DNA of 64,000 bases from Streptosporangium album (GTDB taxonomy: Bacteria > Actinomycetota > Actinomycetes > Streptosporangiales > Streptosporangiaceae), in NCBI RefSeq assembly GCF_014203795.1, contig NZ_JACHJU010000003.1, positions 372,001 to 436,000 of the forward strand. Direction: 5' to 3'. How positions within the stretch are numbered: position 1 is the stretch's first letter; every line of letters starts with the position of its first letter. This document shows, in pieces, positions 41,824 to 49,866 of the stretch. A program made the translations under genes and the position numbers. The notes under the pieces are model-generated. The model saw only the letters and a program-made list of their open reading frames with translations. It ran no database searches and was not told the origin of the DNA.

Positions 41824-42526
41824 CTCCGCCGAGGTAGGCCTCGACCACCCGGGCGTCCTCGCGCAACTCGGCGGCGGGACCGTCCAGCACGCACTCGCCG
41901 TTCTCGATCACGTAGCCGCGGTGGGCGATCCTGAGCGCGGCGGTGGCGTTCTGCTCGACGAGCAGCACCGAGGTGCCCTGGGCGTTGATGTCGGCGATCA
42001 GCTCCATCACCGAGGCGACCACCAGCGGGGCCAGGCCCATGGAGGGCTCGTCGAGCAGCAGCAGCCGGGGCCCGGTGACCAGTGCCCGGCCGATGGCGAG
42101 CATCTGCTGTTCACCGCCGGACAGGGTGCCGCCCTGCTGTGCGCGGCGCTCGGCCAGACGGGGCAGCAGCTCGTAGACGCGCTCGATCCGCTTGCGGATC
42201 TCGGCCTGGTCGCGGACCAGATAGCCGCCGAGCTGCAGGTTCTCGTGCACGGTGAGGGTGCTGAAGACCCTGCGGCCTTCGGGGACGTGCACCAGGCCGC
42301 GTGCGGTGATCTTATGGGGCTTGTCCCTGGTGACGTCGTGTCCGTCGAAGACGACCTTTCCCGCGGTGGGCCGTACCAGCCCCGAGGCCGCCGACAGCGT
42401 GGTGGTCTTGCCCGCGCCGTTGTTGCCCAGCAGGGCGACGATCTCCCCCTGCCCGACGGTGAGGGACAGGCCGCGCAGGGCGTGCACGCCGCCGTAGTGG
42501 ACGTCCAGCCCATGGATCTCAAGCAT
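41819..42526 (-). CDS. livF: Branched-chain-type amino-acid ABC importer ATPase LivF
   Basis: A ~235-residue ATPase of the HAAT (Liv) importer family. Walker A GNNGAGKTT, signature GGTLSGGEQQMLAIGRAL and Walker B LLLLDEPSMGLAP are typical of LivF. It carries the usual C-terminal ECVLDGPAAELREDARVVEAYLG-type end. ATG 42526 has GGGAG eight bases upstream; an in-frame GTG at 42535 is the alternative. It overlaps livG. In this operon the cargo is probably hydroxyproline or proline rather than leucine. Confidence 0.9.
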   Translation of the reverse strand: MLEIHGLDVHYGGVHALRGLSLTVGQGEIVALLGNNGAGKTTTLSAASGLVRPTAGKVVFDGHDVTRDKPHKITARGLVHVPEGRRVFSTLTVHENLQLGGYLVRDQAEIRKRIERVYELLPRLAERRAQQGGTLSGGEQQMLAIGRALVTGPRLLLLDEPSMGLAPLVVASVMELIADINAQGTSVLLVEQNATAALRIAHRGYVIENGECVLDGPAAELREDARVVEAYLGGV

Positions 42527-43286
42527 GGGCGTCACTCCCGAGGTAGGCCTCGATGACGGCCGGGTCGCGCCGGACGTTCTCGGGGCGGCCGTCGGCGATT
42601 TCCTTGCCGAAGTTGAGCACGACCACGCGTTCGGAGACCTCCATGACCAGGCCCATGTCGTGTTCGATGAGCACGATGGCCACGCCCAGCGCCTGGATGC
42701 GCCGGATCAGGTCGAGCATCTCGGCCTTCTCGCCGTGGTTGAGCCCGGCTGCGGGCTCGTCCAGCAGCAGCAGGTCGGGGCGGCGGGCCAGGGCTCTGGC
42801 GATCTCCGCCAGGCGCTGCTCGCCGTAGGGCAGGCTACGGGCCTCGCCGTAGCGGTCACCGCGCAGGCCGACGAAGTCCAGCCAGTGGTGGGCCTGCTCG
42901 GTGCACTCGCGTTCGGAGCGGCGGTAGCGGGGGGTGTGGAGCAGGGCGTCGAACACGCTCTGCCGCAGCCACAGGTGGGATCCGGCACGCACGTTGTCCA
43001 GAACGGACAGCTCGCCGAACAGGCGCAGGTTCTGGAAGGTGCGCGCGACGCCGAGGCTCGCGACGGCCGACGGCCGGAGGCCGGGCAGGTCCTTGCCCCG
43101 CAGGGTGATGCGGCCGGAGGTGGGGCGGTAGAAGCCGGTGACGCAGTTGAAGGCCGACGTCTTGCCCGCACCGTTGGGCCCGATGACCGAGACGATCTCC
43201 GCCTCTCCCACCGAGAACGTGAGCCCGTCGATGGCCAGCAGTCCGCCGAAGGACAGGCGCAGATCCTCCACACTCAGCAGGCTCAC
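42519..43286 (-). CDS. livG: Branched-chain-type amino-acid ABC importer ATPase LivG
   Basis: A 255-residue ATPase with Walker A GPNGAGKTS, signature SLPYGEQRLAEIARAL (the LivG variant, without SGG) and Walker B LLLLDEPAAGLNHGE. The GTG start at 43286 overlaps the livM stop (GTGA). A much longer open frame upstream is a shadow of livM. Together with LivF it forms the ATPase pair of the importer. Confidence 0.92.
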   Translation of the reverse strand: MSLLSVEDLRLSFGGLLAIDGLTFSVGEAEIVSVIGPNGAGKTSAFNCVTGFYRPTSGRITLRGKDLPGLRPSAVASLGVARTFQNLRLFGELSVLDNVRAGSHLWLRQSVFDALLHTPRYRRSERECTEQAHHWLDFVGLRGDRYGEARSLPYGEQRLAEIARALARRPDLLLLDEPAAGLNHGEKAEMLDLIRRIQALGVAIVLIEHDMGLVMEVSERVVVLNFGKEIADGRPENVRRDPAVIEAYLGSDAHA

Positions 43287-44248
43287 GAGACCTCCTTGGA
43301 ACGGGCGGGCCAGAGCCCCTGCGGGCGCAGGAGCATGACGGCGATGAGAAGGACGCCGAACAGGAAGAACCGGTAGTCGGCGAGGTCGCGGAGGAACTCC
43401 GGCAGGAGACTGATCACCACGGCGCCGATGACGACGCCGGGGGTCGAGCCCATGCCTCCGAGGACGACGGCCATCAGGACCAGCGCGGACGAAAGGAAGG
43501 TGAAGCTGGTCGGGGAGATGGCCGACAGCTGTGCGGCGAACAGCACTCCGGCCAGGCCGCCCCAGACGGCTCCGGCGACGTAGGCGGCGAGCTTGACCCG
43601 GTAGGTGTGCACGCCCATGGCCTCGGCGGCGTCCTCGTCCTCGCGGACGAAACGCCAGGCCCGGCCGATGCGGGAGCGGCCCAGACGGGCCGCGCCGAGG
43701 ACCGCCAGGGAGACGACCACCACGGTCAGGTAGTAGAAGATCACCGGGCTGTCGGCCAGGTGCGGGATGCCGTAGATGCCCGACGGGCCGCCGGTGATGT
43801 CCAGGTTGTTGGCGGTGATGCGGATGATCTCGCCGAAGCCGAGGGTCACGATGGCGAGGTAGTCGCTGCGCAGTCGCAGCGTGGGCGCGCCGATGACGAT
43901 CCCGGCGATGACCGTGACCACGATGACGGCGGGCACGGTCACCAGCAGAGGCAGGTCGAACCGGGTGGCCAGCACCCCGCTGGTGTAGGCGCCGACCGCG
44001 AAGAAGGCGACGTAGCCGAGGTCGAGGAGCCCGCAGTAGCCGACCACGATGTTCAGCCCGGCGGCGAGCATCACGAAGATGGCCGCGCTGGTCATGACCG
44101 ACAGCGCGTACGGGGTGGCGTTGACGAACGGCGCCAGCAGGGCGATCAGCAGCCCGGCGATCCCCGCCCACCTGTTCTGCAGCATCTTCGACGCCCGGGT
44201 CGGAGGCTTGTCCGTGCCGACCCGGCGGGTCTTGGCCGGGGCGCTCAT
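43283..44248 (-). CDS. livM: Branched-chain-type amino-acid ABC importer permease LivM
   Basis: A 321-residue permease. The LivM family pattern GLNIVVGYCGLLDLGYVAFFAVGAY and the EAA-like loop FVREDEDAAEAMGVHTYRVKLAAY are clear. Its ATG at 44248 overlaps the livH stop (ATGA). About eight to nine membrane spans. It forms the translocation pore with LivH. Confidence 0.92.
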   Translation of the reverse strand: MSAPAKTRRVGTDKPPTRASKMLQNRWAGIAGLLIALLAPFVNATPYALSVMTSAAIFVMLAAGLNIVVGYCGLLDLGYVAFFAVGAYTSGVLATRFDLPLLVTVPAVIVVTVIAGIVIGAPTLRLRSDYLAIVTLGFGEIIRITANNLDITGGPSGIYGIPHLADSPVIFYYLTVVVVSLAVLGAARLGRSRIGRAWRFVREDEDAAEAMGVHTYRVKLAAYVAGAVWGGLAGVLFAAQLSAISPTSFTFLSSALVLMAVVLGGMGSTPGVVIGAVVISLLPEFLRDLADYRFFLFGVLLIAVMLLRPQGLWPARSKEVS

Positions 44249-45138
44249 ACGCGCTCCGTCACTCGCTCGCCGAGCAGGCCGGTGGGCCGCACGGTCAGGA
44301 ACAGGATCAGCACCCCGAAGGCGAACACGTCTCGCCACTCACCGCCCAGCCAGTACGTGCCGAACGACTCCAGCAGCCCGAGCAGCAGCCCGCCGAGCAT
44401 CGTGCCGGGGATGTTGCCGATCCCGCCGATGACGGCCGCGGTGAAGGCCTTGAGCCCGATCAGGAAGCCCATCAGGAAGTCGATCTTCCCGTAGTAGGCC
44501 CCCGCCATCACCCCGGCGGCCCCGGCCAGGGCCGAGCCGAGGAAGAAGGTCCGGGAGATCACCGCGTTGACGTCGATGCCCATCAGCGAGCTGGTGCGCG
44601 GGTCGAGCGCGATGGCCCGCATCGCCCGGCCCTCGCGGGTCCGGGTGATCAACAGGTTGAGCCCGAACATGAGGACCACGGCCACCCCGACCAGCACGAG
44701 CTGCTGGAGGGTCAGCCGGGCGCCCAGCACCTCCACCGAGGTGCCGCCCAGGCGGACCGGATAGACCCTCGGGTCGGCGCCGGCGGCGGCGCGCATGCCG
44801 TACTCCAGGGCGAAGGACGCGCCCACCGCGGTGATCAGCAGGGACAGCCGGGGGGCGCGGCGGAGCGGCCGGTAGGCGATCCGCTCCAGCGCCACCCCGG
44901 CCAGGCCGGTGAGGACCATGGTGGCCAGGAGCACCACCAGCAGCAGGGGCAGCGCCATCGAGGACGACACGCCGCCGACCGCGCCGAGGACGGCGAAGCC
45001 GACGAACGCGCCGAGCATGTAGAGGTCGCCGTGGGCGAAGTTGAGCAGTTTGATGATCCCGTAGACCATGCTGTAGCCCAGCGCGACCAGAGCGTAGAAC
45101 GAGCCGACGAACAGCCCGTTCCAGACGAGCTGTGTCAT
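44245..45138 (-). CDS. livH: Branched-chain-type amino-acid ABC importer permease LivH
   Basis: A 297-residue permease opening with GLFVGSFYALVALGYSMVYGI and the family motif KLLNFAHGDLYMLGAFVGF. The cytoplasmic loop RAIALDPRTSSLMGIDVNAVI is the ATPase contact. Its start overlaps the stop of the binding-protein gene by four bases. Partner of LivM. Confidence 0.93.
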   Translation of the reverse strand: MTQLVWNGLFVGSFYALVALGYSMVYGIIKLLNFAHGDLYMLGAFVGFAVLGAVGGVSSSMALPLLLVVLLATMVLTGLAGVALERIAYRPLRRAPRLSLLITAVGASFALEYGMRAAAGADPRVYPVRLGGTSVEVLGARLTLQQLVLVGVAVVLMFGLNLLITRTREGRAMRAIALDPRTSSLMGIDVNAVISRTFFLGSALAGAAGVMAGAYYGKIDFLMGFLIGLKAFTAAVIGGIGNIPGTMLGGLLLGLLESFGTYWLGGEWRDVFAFGVLILFLTVRPTGLLGERVTERV

Positions 45139-46304
45139 TTCAGGGAGTCCTGCAGGGCGAACTTGTCTCCCTTGACGACGAGGACCTGGAAGCCGCCGCT
45201 CATCAGGGTGTGCTCGGGGGTGAACTTCAGCGGCCCGGAGAACATCGGGAACCCGTCCACCGCCTCAAGCGCGGCGATGACCTTGGCGCCGTCGGTGCCG
45301 CCCGCCTTGGTGACCGCCTCGGCGGCCAGCCGTACCGCGTCGTAGGCCTGGTTGGAGTAGGGGCCGGGGTCGGCGTTGTACTTCTTCTTGTAGGCCGAGA
45401 TCCACCCCTCGGCGCCTTCCAGCGTGTCGGGGGTCTGGGTCATCGTGGCGTAGATCCCCTCGGCGGCCTCGGCGCCGGCGATCTCGATCAGCTTCGGCGA
45501 GACCGAGCCGTCGCCGACCATGAAGGAGCCCTTGTATCCGGCCTGGCGGAGCTGGCGGGCGATCAGGCCGCCCTCCTGGAAGTAGCCGGTCCAGTAGACG
45601 GAGTCGGGCTTCTTCGCCAGCACGTTGGTGATGTTGGCGCTGTAGTCGCTCTCCTTGGGTGTGACCGTCTCGACGAGCACGGCCTCGGCCCCGCCGGGCG
45701 CGTCGAGCAGCGCCTTGGTGCGGAGCGCGATGTCCTTGGAGTAGCTGGTGTTGTCGTGCATCAGCACGACGCTCTTGGCGCCCTGCTTGGCGATCCACTT
45801 CTCGGCCGCCGCGGCCTGCTGGGAACCGGTGCCGTTGATCAGGAAGACGTGCTTGAGCTTCTGGTCGACCAGCTCCTGGGAGTTGGCCGCCGGGATGATC
45901 ATGGGGATGTCGGCCTTGCCGAAGATGGGCAGGGTGGGCAGCGTCGCGCCGGAGCAGTATCCTCCGACCGAGATGTCCACCCCCTCGGTGACCAGCTTGT
46001 TGGCCGCCGCCGCCGCCGACTGGGCGTCACAGGCGTCGTCGGCGGTCTTCAGCTCCAGCTTGCGGCCGAGGACTCCGCCCTTGGCGTTGATCTCGTCGAG
46101 TGCGAGCTGGGCCGCGTTGCTCATATAGGGACCGATGGCGGCCTCGCTGCCCGACTGGGGGATCAGCATGCCGAGGACGATCGGGGCGTCCGTCTTGGCG
46201 GCTTTATCGTCACCGTCGCCACCGAGCAGTCCCTGACCACATCCAGTGACCAGGAGGCCGAGAGCGGCCAGCGACGCGAAGGACTTCAGGGGGATGGCAC
46301 GCAT
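45135..46304 (-). CDS. livK: Branched-chain-type amino-acid-binding lipoprotein LivK
   Basis: A 389-residue periplasmic-binding-protein type I lipoprotein with signal peptide and lipobox (LLVTGCGQ, Cys22). The mature protein begins IVLGMLIPQSGSEAAIGPYM, typical for the leucine-binding-protein family, and contains KSVVLMHDNTSYSKDIA and the C-terminal SGGFQVLVVKGD. It is the first gene of the transport operon. Its promoter region contains a TGTGACA-type palindrome also seen before the catabolic operon. Probable ligand hydroxyproline or proline, by context. Confidence 0.9.
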   Translation of the reverse strand: MRAIPLKSFASLAALGLLVTGCGQGLLGGDGDDKAAKTDAPIVLGMLIPQSGSEAAIGPYMSNAAQLALDEINAKGGVLGRKLELKTADDACDAQSAAAAANKLVTEGVDISVGGYCSGATLPTLPIFGKADIPMIIPAANSQELVDQKLKHVFLINGTGSQQAAAAEKWIAKQGAKSVVLMHDNTSYSKDIALRTKALLDAPGGAEAVLVETVTPKESDYSANITNVLAKKPDSVYWTGYFQEGGLIARQLRQAGYKGSFMVGDGSVSPKLIEIAGAEAAEGIYATMTQTPDTLEGAEGWISAYKKKYNADPGPYSNQAYDAVRLAAEAVTKAGGTDGAKVIAALEAVDGFPMFSGPLKFTPEHTLMSGGFQVLVVKGDKFALQDSLK

Positions 46305-46328
46305 CTGCGGCTCCTCGCATTAGTGATG

Positions 46329-46335
46329 TGTGACA
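46329..46335. promoter_or_regulatory. Candidate GntR operator in the livK promoter
   Basis: ATGT-GTG-ACAT (46327-46336 region) contains TGTGACA, the reverse of TGTCACA found at 52772-52778 in the promoter of the catabolic operon. TGT-N3-ACA is close to FCD-type GntR half-site arrangements. It lies about 25 bases upstream of the livK start. Confidence 0.4.
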
Positions 46336-46417
46336 TTGCATTAGGTCCACGATGGTCACGTCAAGAGCTGAAACAAGACCGTTAACCTTCACACCCCGTT
46401 TCTCCGCATCCGGTGCG

Positions 46418-46465
46418 GACACGTCAAGGGGTGCCCCCCGGCCGGGGGGCACCCCTTGACGTGTC
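46418..46465. terminator. Long perfect palindrome terminator between the two hydroxyproline operons
   Basis: A perfect 48-base palindrome (24 bases each side, 46418-46441 and 46442-46465), starting GACACGTCAAGG and ending CCTTGACGTGTC. It lies ten bases after the stop of the aldehyde dehydrogenase gene and upstream of the livK promoter, so it ends the catabolic operon and insulates the transport operon. No U-tract. Confidence 0.85.
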
Positions 46466-46474
46466 GCAGACCTC

Positions 46475-47869
46475 TCAGCCCGCCGGGCCGATGGTGACCG
46501 TGCGGATCGAGGTGTAGAAGTCCTGAGCCGCCTTGCCCTGCTCCCTGCCGCCGTAGCTGGAGTCCTTCTCCCCGCCGAACGGCAGGTAGAAGTCCACACC
46601 GGTCGTCGGGGCGTTCACCCTGACCAGGCCGGTGTCCAGCCGCGCGCTGAGGTCCAGGGCTCTGTCCAGGTCACTGGTGTAGACGGCCGAGGCCAGGCCC
46701 TGGCGGACGCCGTTGGCCAGCGCCACCGCGTCGTCCACCGAGGTGGCGTCCTGGATCACGCAGATCGGCCCGAAGACCTCCTCGCAGGCGAGCGGATGGT
46801 CGGCGGGCAGACCGTCCACGACCGTCGGCTCCACGTACCAGCCGGCGCGCCCGCCGTCTCCCGCCACGCCGCCGGGGATCCGGCCCCCGGTCAGAACCCG
46901 GCCGCCCGCCCCGGCCGCGCTCGCGGCCGCGTCCACGACCCGGTCCCTGGCCGCCTCGTCGATCAGCGGGCCGACCGCGGTGCCGGGGTCGGACGGGTCA
47001 CCGAGACCGAGCCTGGCCACGGCCGCGAGCACGGCCTCGCGGACCTCGTCGCCGTTGCCGACCGTGATGATCCGCTTGGTGGCCGTGCACTTCTGCCCGG
47101 CGAAGCCCATCGCCGCCGCCGCGATCTGGGCGGCGGCGGCCTCCAGGTTGGCGTCGGGCAGCACGATGGCGGCGTTCTGCCCGCCCATCTCGGTCTGCAC
47201 CGGCACGCCACGCCGTACCGCGGCCTCGCGCACCAGGGCGCCCACGGAGGCCGACCCGGTGAAGGAGACCACGTCGGCGGCCTTCACCAGCGCGGCCCCC
47301 TCCTCGGCGTCGCCGGCCACGACCTGGAGCTCGTTGAGGTTCACCAGCTCGGCCAGGCGCAGCGCGCACGCCAGCGCCTGCGGGGCGGGCTTGAGCACGA
47401 CCGTGTTGCCGAAGGCCAGCGCGGGCGCGGCCTTCCAGAGCGGGATGGCCAGCGGGAAGTTCCAGGGCGTGATCAGCCCGGCGACGCCGCGCGGCCGCCG
47501 CCGGGTGAAGGACAACCCCGGGCCCGACGGCTCGTGGACCGCGCCGGCCGGGTCGAACACCTGCTGGGCGTAGTAGCGCAGGATCGACACCGAGCGCGCG
47601 ACCTCCCCGCGCGCCTCGGTGACCGGTTTGCCGACCTCCCGGACCACCAGGGCGGCCAGCTCGTCGGCCGCGCCCTCCACCGCGTCGGCGGCTCGGGCCA
47701 GGGCCGCGGCCCTGGCGGCGGCGTTCCTCGACGACCAGTCATGCTGTACGGCCTGAGCCAGCCTCACGGCGGTCTGGACGCCGGCCTCCCCCGCTGCGGG
47801 GAAGGAGGCGACGAGGTCGGCGGGGGCGTGCGGGGAACGGCTCTCGATCAGGTTGATCACGTGGCTCAA
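46475..47869 (-). CDS. Aldehyde dehydrogenase, probable 2-oxoglutarate semialdehyde dehydrogenase
   Basis: A 464-residue NAD(P)-dependent aldehyde dehydrogenase. The catalytic Cys is in GFAGQKCTATKR (Cys261) and the general-base Glu in QTEMGGQNAAIVLPDA (Glu227). TPWNFPLAIPLWK and the cofactor motif FTGSASVG are clear. In hydroxyproline degradation this enzyme oxidises 2,5-dioxopentanoate to 2-oxoglutarate, which fits its place as the last gene of the catabolic operon. The TTG start at 47869 overlaps the preceding stop as TTGA; GTG at 47860 is the alternative. Confidence 0.88.
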   Translation of the reverse strand: MSHVINLIESRSPHAPADLVASFPAAGEAGVQTAVRLAQAVQHDWSSRNAAARAAALARAADAVEGAADELAALVVREVGKPVTEARGEVARSVSILRYYAQQVFDPAGAVHEPSGPGLSFTRRRPRGVAGLITPWNFPLAIPLWKAAPALAFGNTVVLKPAPQALACALRLAELVNLNELQVVAGDAEEGAALVKAADVVSFTGSASVGALVREAAVRRGVPVQTEMGGQNAAIVLPDANLEAAAAQIAAAAMGFAGQKCTATKRIITVGNGDEVREAVLAAVARLGLGDPSDPGTAVGPLIDEAARDRVVDAAASAAGAGGRVLTGGRIPGGVAGDGGRAGWYVEPTVVDGLPADHPLACEEVFGPICVIQDATSVDDAVALANGVRQGLASAVYTSDLDRALDLSARLDTGLVRVNAPTTGVDFYLPFGGEKDSSYGGREQGKAAQDFYTSIRTVTIGPAG

Positions 47870-48867
47870 AGGAGGAAACCTTCGGGGAAGGGGTCACGGG
47901 GGTCCAGGAAGTATTGGGCGGTGCCGGTGACCCATGCCCGTCCGGTGATGGTCGGAACCACCGCGGGCAGACCGGCGACCGTCGTCTCCTCGACGAGCCT
48001 GCCGACGAACCGGGTGCCGATGAACGACTCGTTCACGAAATCGGTGTCGAGGGAGAGCTCGCCTCGGGCATGAAGCTGGGCCATCCGGGCGCTGGTGCCG
48101 GTGCCGCAGGGCGACCGGTCGAACCAGCCCGGGTGGATGGCCATGGCGTGCCGCGAATGCCGGGCGTCCGAGCCCGGAGCGGTGAACTGCACGTGGTGGC
48201 AGCCGCGGATGCCCGCGTCCAGCGGGTGGACGGGCTCGTCATGCTCGTTGATCGCGTTCATGACGGCCAGTCCCGCGTCGAGGATCTGCTGCTTGTGCGA
48301 GCGCTCGAACGGCAGGCCGACCGTCTCGATCGGCAGGATGGCGTAGTAGTTGCCGCCGTAGGCCAGGTCGTAGGCGACCTCGCCGATGCCGGGCACCTTG
48401 ACCGTGCGGTCCAGGCCGGCGTTGAAGGAGGGCACGTTGGTGATGGTCACCGCGGTGGCGGCGCCGTCCTCCACCCGTACCTCGGCGACGACCAGCCCGG
48501 CCGGGGTGTCCAGCCGGATGGTGGTGACCGGCTCGACGACCTCGACCATCCCGGTCTCCACCAGGACGGTGGCGACCCCGATGGTGCCGTGGCCGCACAT
48601 CGGCAGGCAGCCGGAGACCTCGATGTAGAGCACGCCGTAGTCGGCGTCGGGCCGGGTGGGCGGCTGCAGGATGGCTCCGCTCATCGCCGAGTGCCCGCGC
48701 GGCTCGTACATGAGCAGGGTCCGGATGTGGTCCATCTCGGCCAGGAAGTGCTCACGGCGCTCGGCCATGGTCGAGCCGGGGATGACTCCCACTCCCCCGG
48801 TGATCACTCGGGTGGGCATGCCCTCGGTGTGGGAGTCCACCGCATGGAAGACCCGTTTCGTCCTCAT
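47866..48867 (-). CDS. 4-hydroxyproline 2-epimerase (proline racemase family, copy 2)
   Basis: A 333-residue cofactor-independent epimerase, expected to convert trans-4-hydroxy-L-proline to cis-4-hydroxy-D-proline. Both catalytic cysteines are present: Cys91 in LPMCGHGTIG and about Cys254 in DRSPCGTGTSARMAQL. The length and the opening FHAVDSHTEGMPTRVI match bacterial hydroxyproline epimerases closely. AAGGAG six bases before ATG 48867 fixes the start. It lies between the DHDPS-family gene and the aldehyde dehydrogenase gene, as expected for step one of the pathway. Confidence 0.92.
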   Translation of the reverse strand: MRTKRVFHAVDSHTEGMPTRVITGGVGVIPGSTMAERREHFLAEMDHIRTLLMYEPRGHSAMSGAILQPPTRPDADYGVLYIEVSGCLPMCGHGTIGVATVLVETGMVEVVEPVTTIRLDTPAGLVVAEVRVEDGAATAVTITNVPSFNAGLDRTVKVPGIGEVAYDLAYGGNYYAILPIETVGLPFERSHKQQILDAGLAVMNAINEHDEPVHPLDAGIRGCHHVQFTAPGSDARHSRHAMAIHPGWFDRSPCGTGTSARMAQLHARGELSLDTDFVNESFIGTRFVGRLVEETTVAGLPAVVPTITGRAWVTGTAQYFLDPRDPFPEGFLL

Positions 48868-48963
48868 TGATTCTCCTTGCAGGGGGTGAGCGGCCTTTCG
48901 GGCCCGTGGCCGGCCGCACTCAATGGTGCGCCCGGCCACGGAGTGGAGACGACCGGCCTCCGG

Positions 48964-49866
48964 TTACCGCAGGCCCTCGGCCAGGACCTTCTCGGTGGCG
49001 GCGCGGACGAGGGCCTCCTCCTCGGGGACCAGCGGCAGCCGCGGCGGGCGGCACGGGCCGCCCTTGCGCCCGGCCAGGTCCATGGAGTGCTTGATGGCCT
49101 GCACGAACACGGTCTTGGAGTCCCAGCGCAGCAGCGGGTGCAGCGCGCGGTAGAGCGGGATCGCGGTGGCCAGGTCCCCGGCCAGGGCCGCCCTGTACAG
49201 GGCCACGCTGGACTCGGGCAGCGCGTTGGGATAGCCCGCCACCCAGCCGACCGCGCCGGCCAGGGCCAGCTCCAGCAGCACGTCGTCGGAGCCGACCAGC
49301 AGGTCCAGCTCCGGGGCCAGCTCGGCGATCTCATAGGCCCGGCGGACGTCGCCGGTGAACTCCTTGACCGCCACGATCAGGCCCTCGGCGTGGAGCCGGG
49401 CCAGCAGCGCCGGGGTGAGGTCGACCTTGGTGTCGAGGGGGTTGTTGTAGGCCACCACCGGCACGCCGGCCTTGGCCACCTCGCGGTAGTGCTCCACCAC
49501 GATCCGCTCGTCGGCCCGGTAGGCGTTCGGCGGGAGCAGCATGACCGCCCCGCAGCCGGCGTCGCGCGCCTGCTCGGCCCAGCGGCGGGCCTCGGCCGCT
49601 CCGTAGGCGGCGATCCCCGGCATGACCCGGTCACCGCCGAGGGCCGCGACCGCGGTCTCCACGACCTTGGCCCGCTCCTCGGCCGTCAGCGTCTGGTACT
49701 CCCCCAGCGAGCCGTTCGGCACCACGCCGTCGCAGCCGCCCGCGACCAGCCACCGGCAGTGCTCGGCGTAGGCGTCGAAGTCGACCGAGAGGTCCTCGCC
49801 GAGGGGCAGCGCGGTGGCCACCATCACGCCGCGCCAGGGTTTCACACGGGTCGTCATCACAATCAT
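48964..49866 (-). CDS. DHDPS-family lyase, probable pyrroline-4-hydroxy-2-carboxylate deaminase
   Basis: A 300-residue class I aldolase of the dihydrodipicolinate synthase/NAL family. The Schiff-base lysine is Lys168 (IVAVKEFTGD) and the catalytic tyrosine Tyr140 (VAYNNP). In hydroxyproline clusters this protein converts pyrroline-4-hydroxy-2-carboxylate to 2-oxoglutarate semialdehyde and ammonia. ATG 49866 overlaps the upstream stop as ATGA, but GGAAGG fits the internal ATG at 49857 better, so the true start may be three codons later. Confidence 0.87.
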   Translation of the reverse strand: MIVMTTRVKPWRGVMVATALPLGEDLSVDFDAYAEHCRWLVAGGCDGVVPNGSLGEYQTLTAEERAKVVETAVAALGGDRVMPGIAAYGAAEARRWAEQARDAGCGAVMLLPPNAYRADERIVVEHYREVAKAGVPVVAYNNPLDTKVDLTPALLARLHAEGLIVAVKEFTGDVRRAYEIAELAPELDLLVGSDDVLLELALAGAVGWVAGYPNALPESSVALYRAALAGDLATAIPLYRALHPLLRWDSKTVFVQAIKHSMDLAGRKGGPCRPPRLPLVPEEEALVRAATEKVLAEGLR

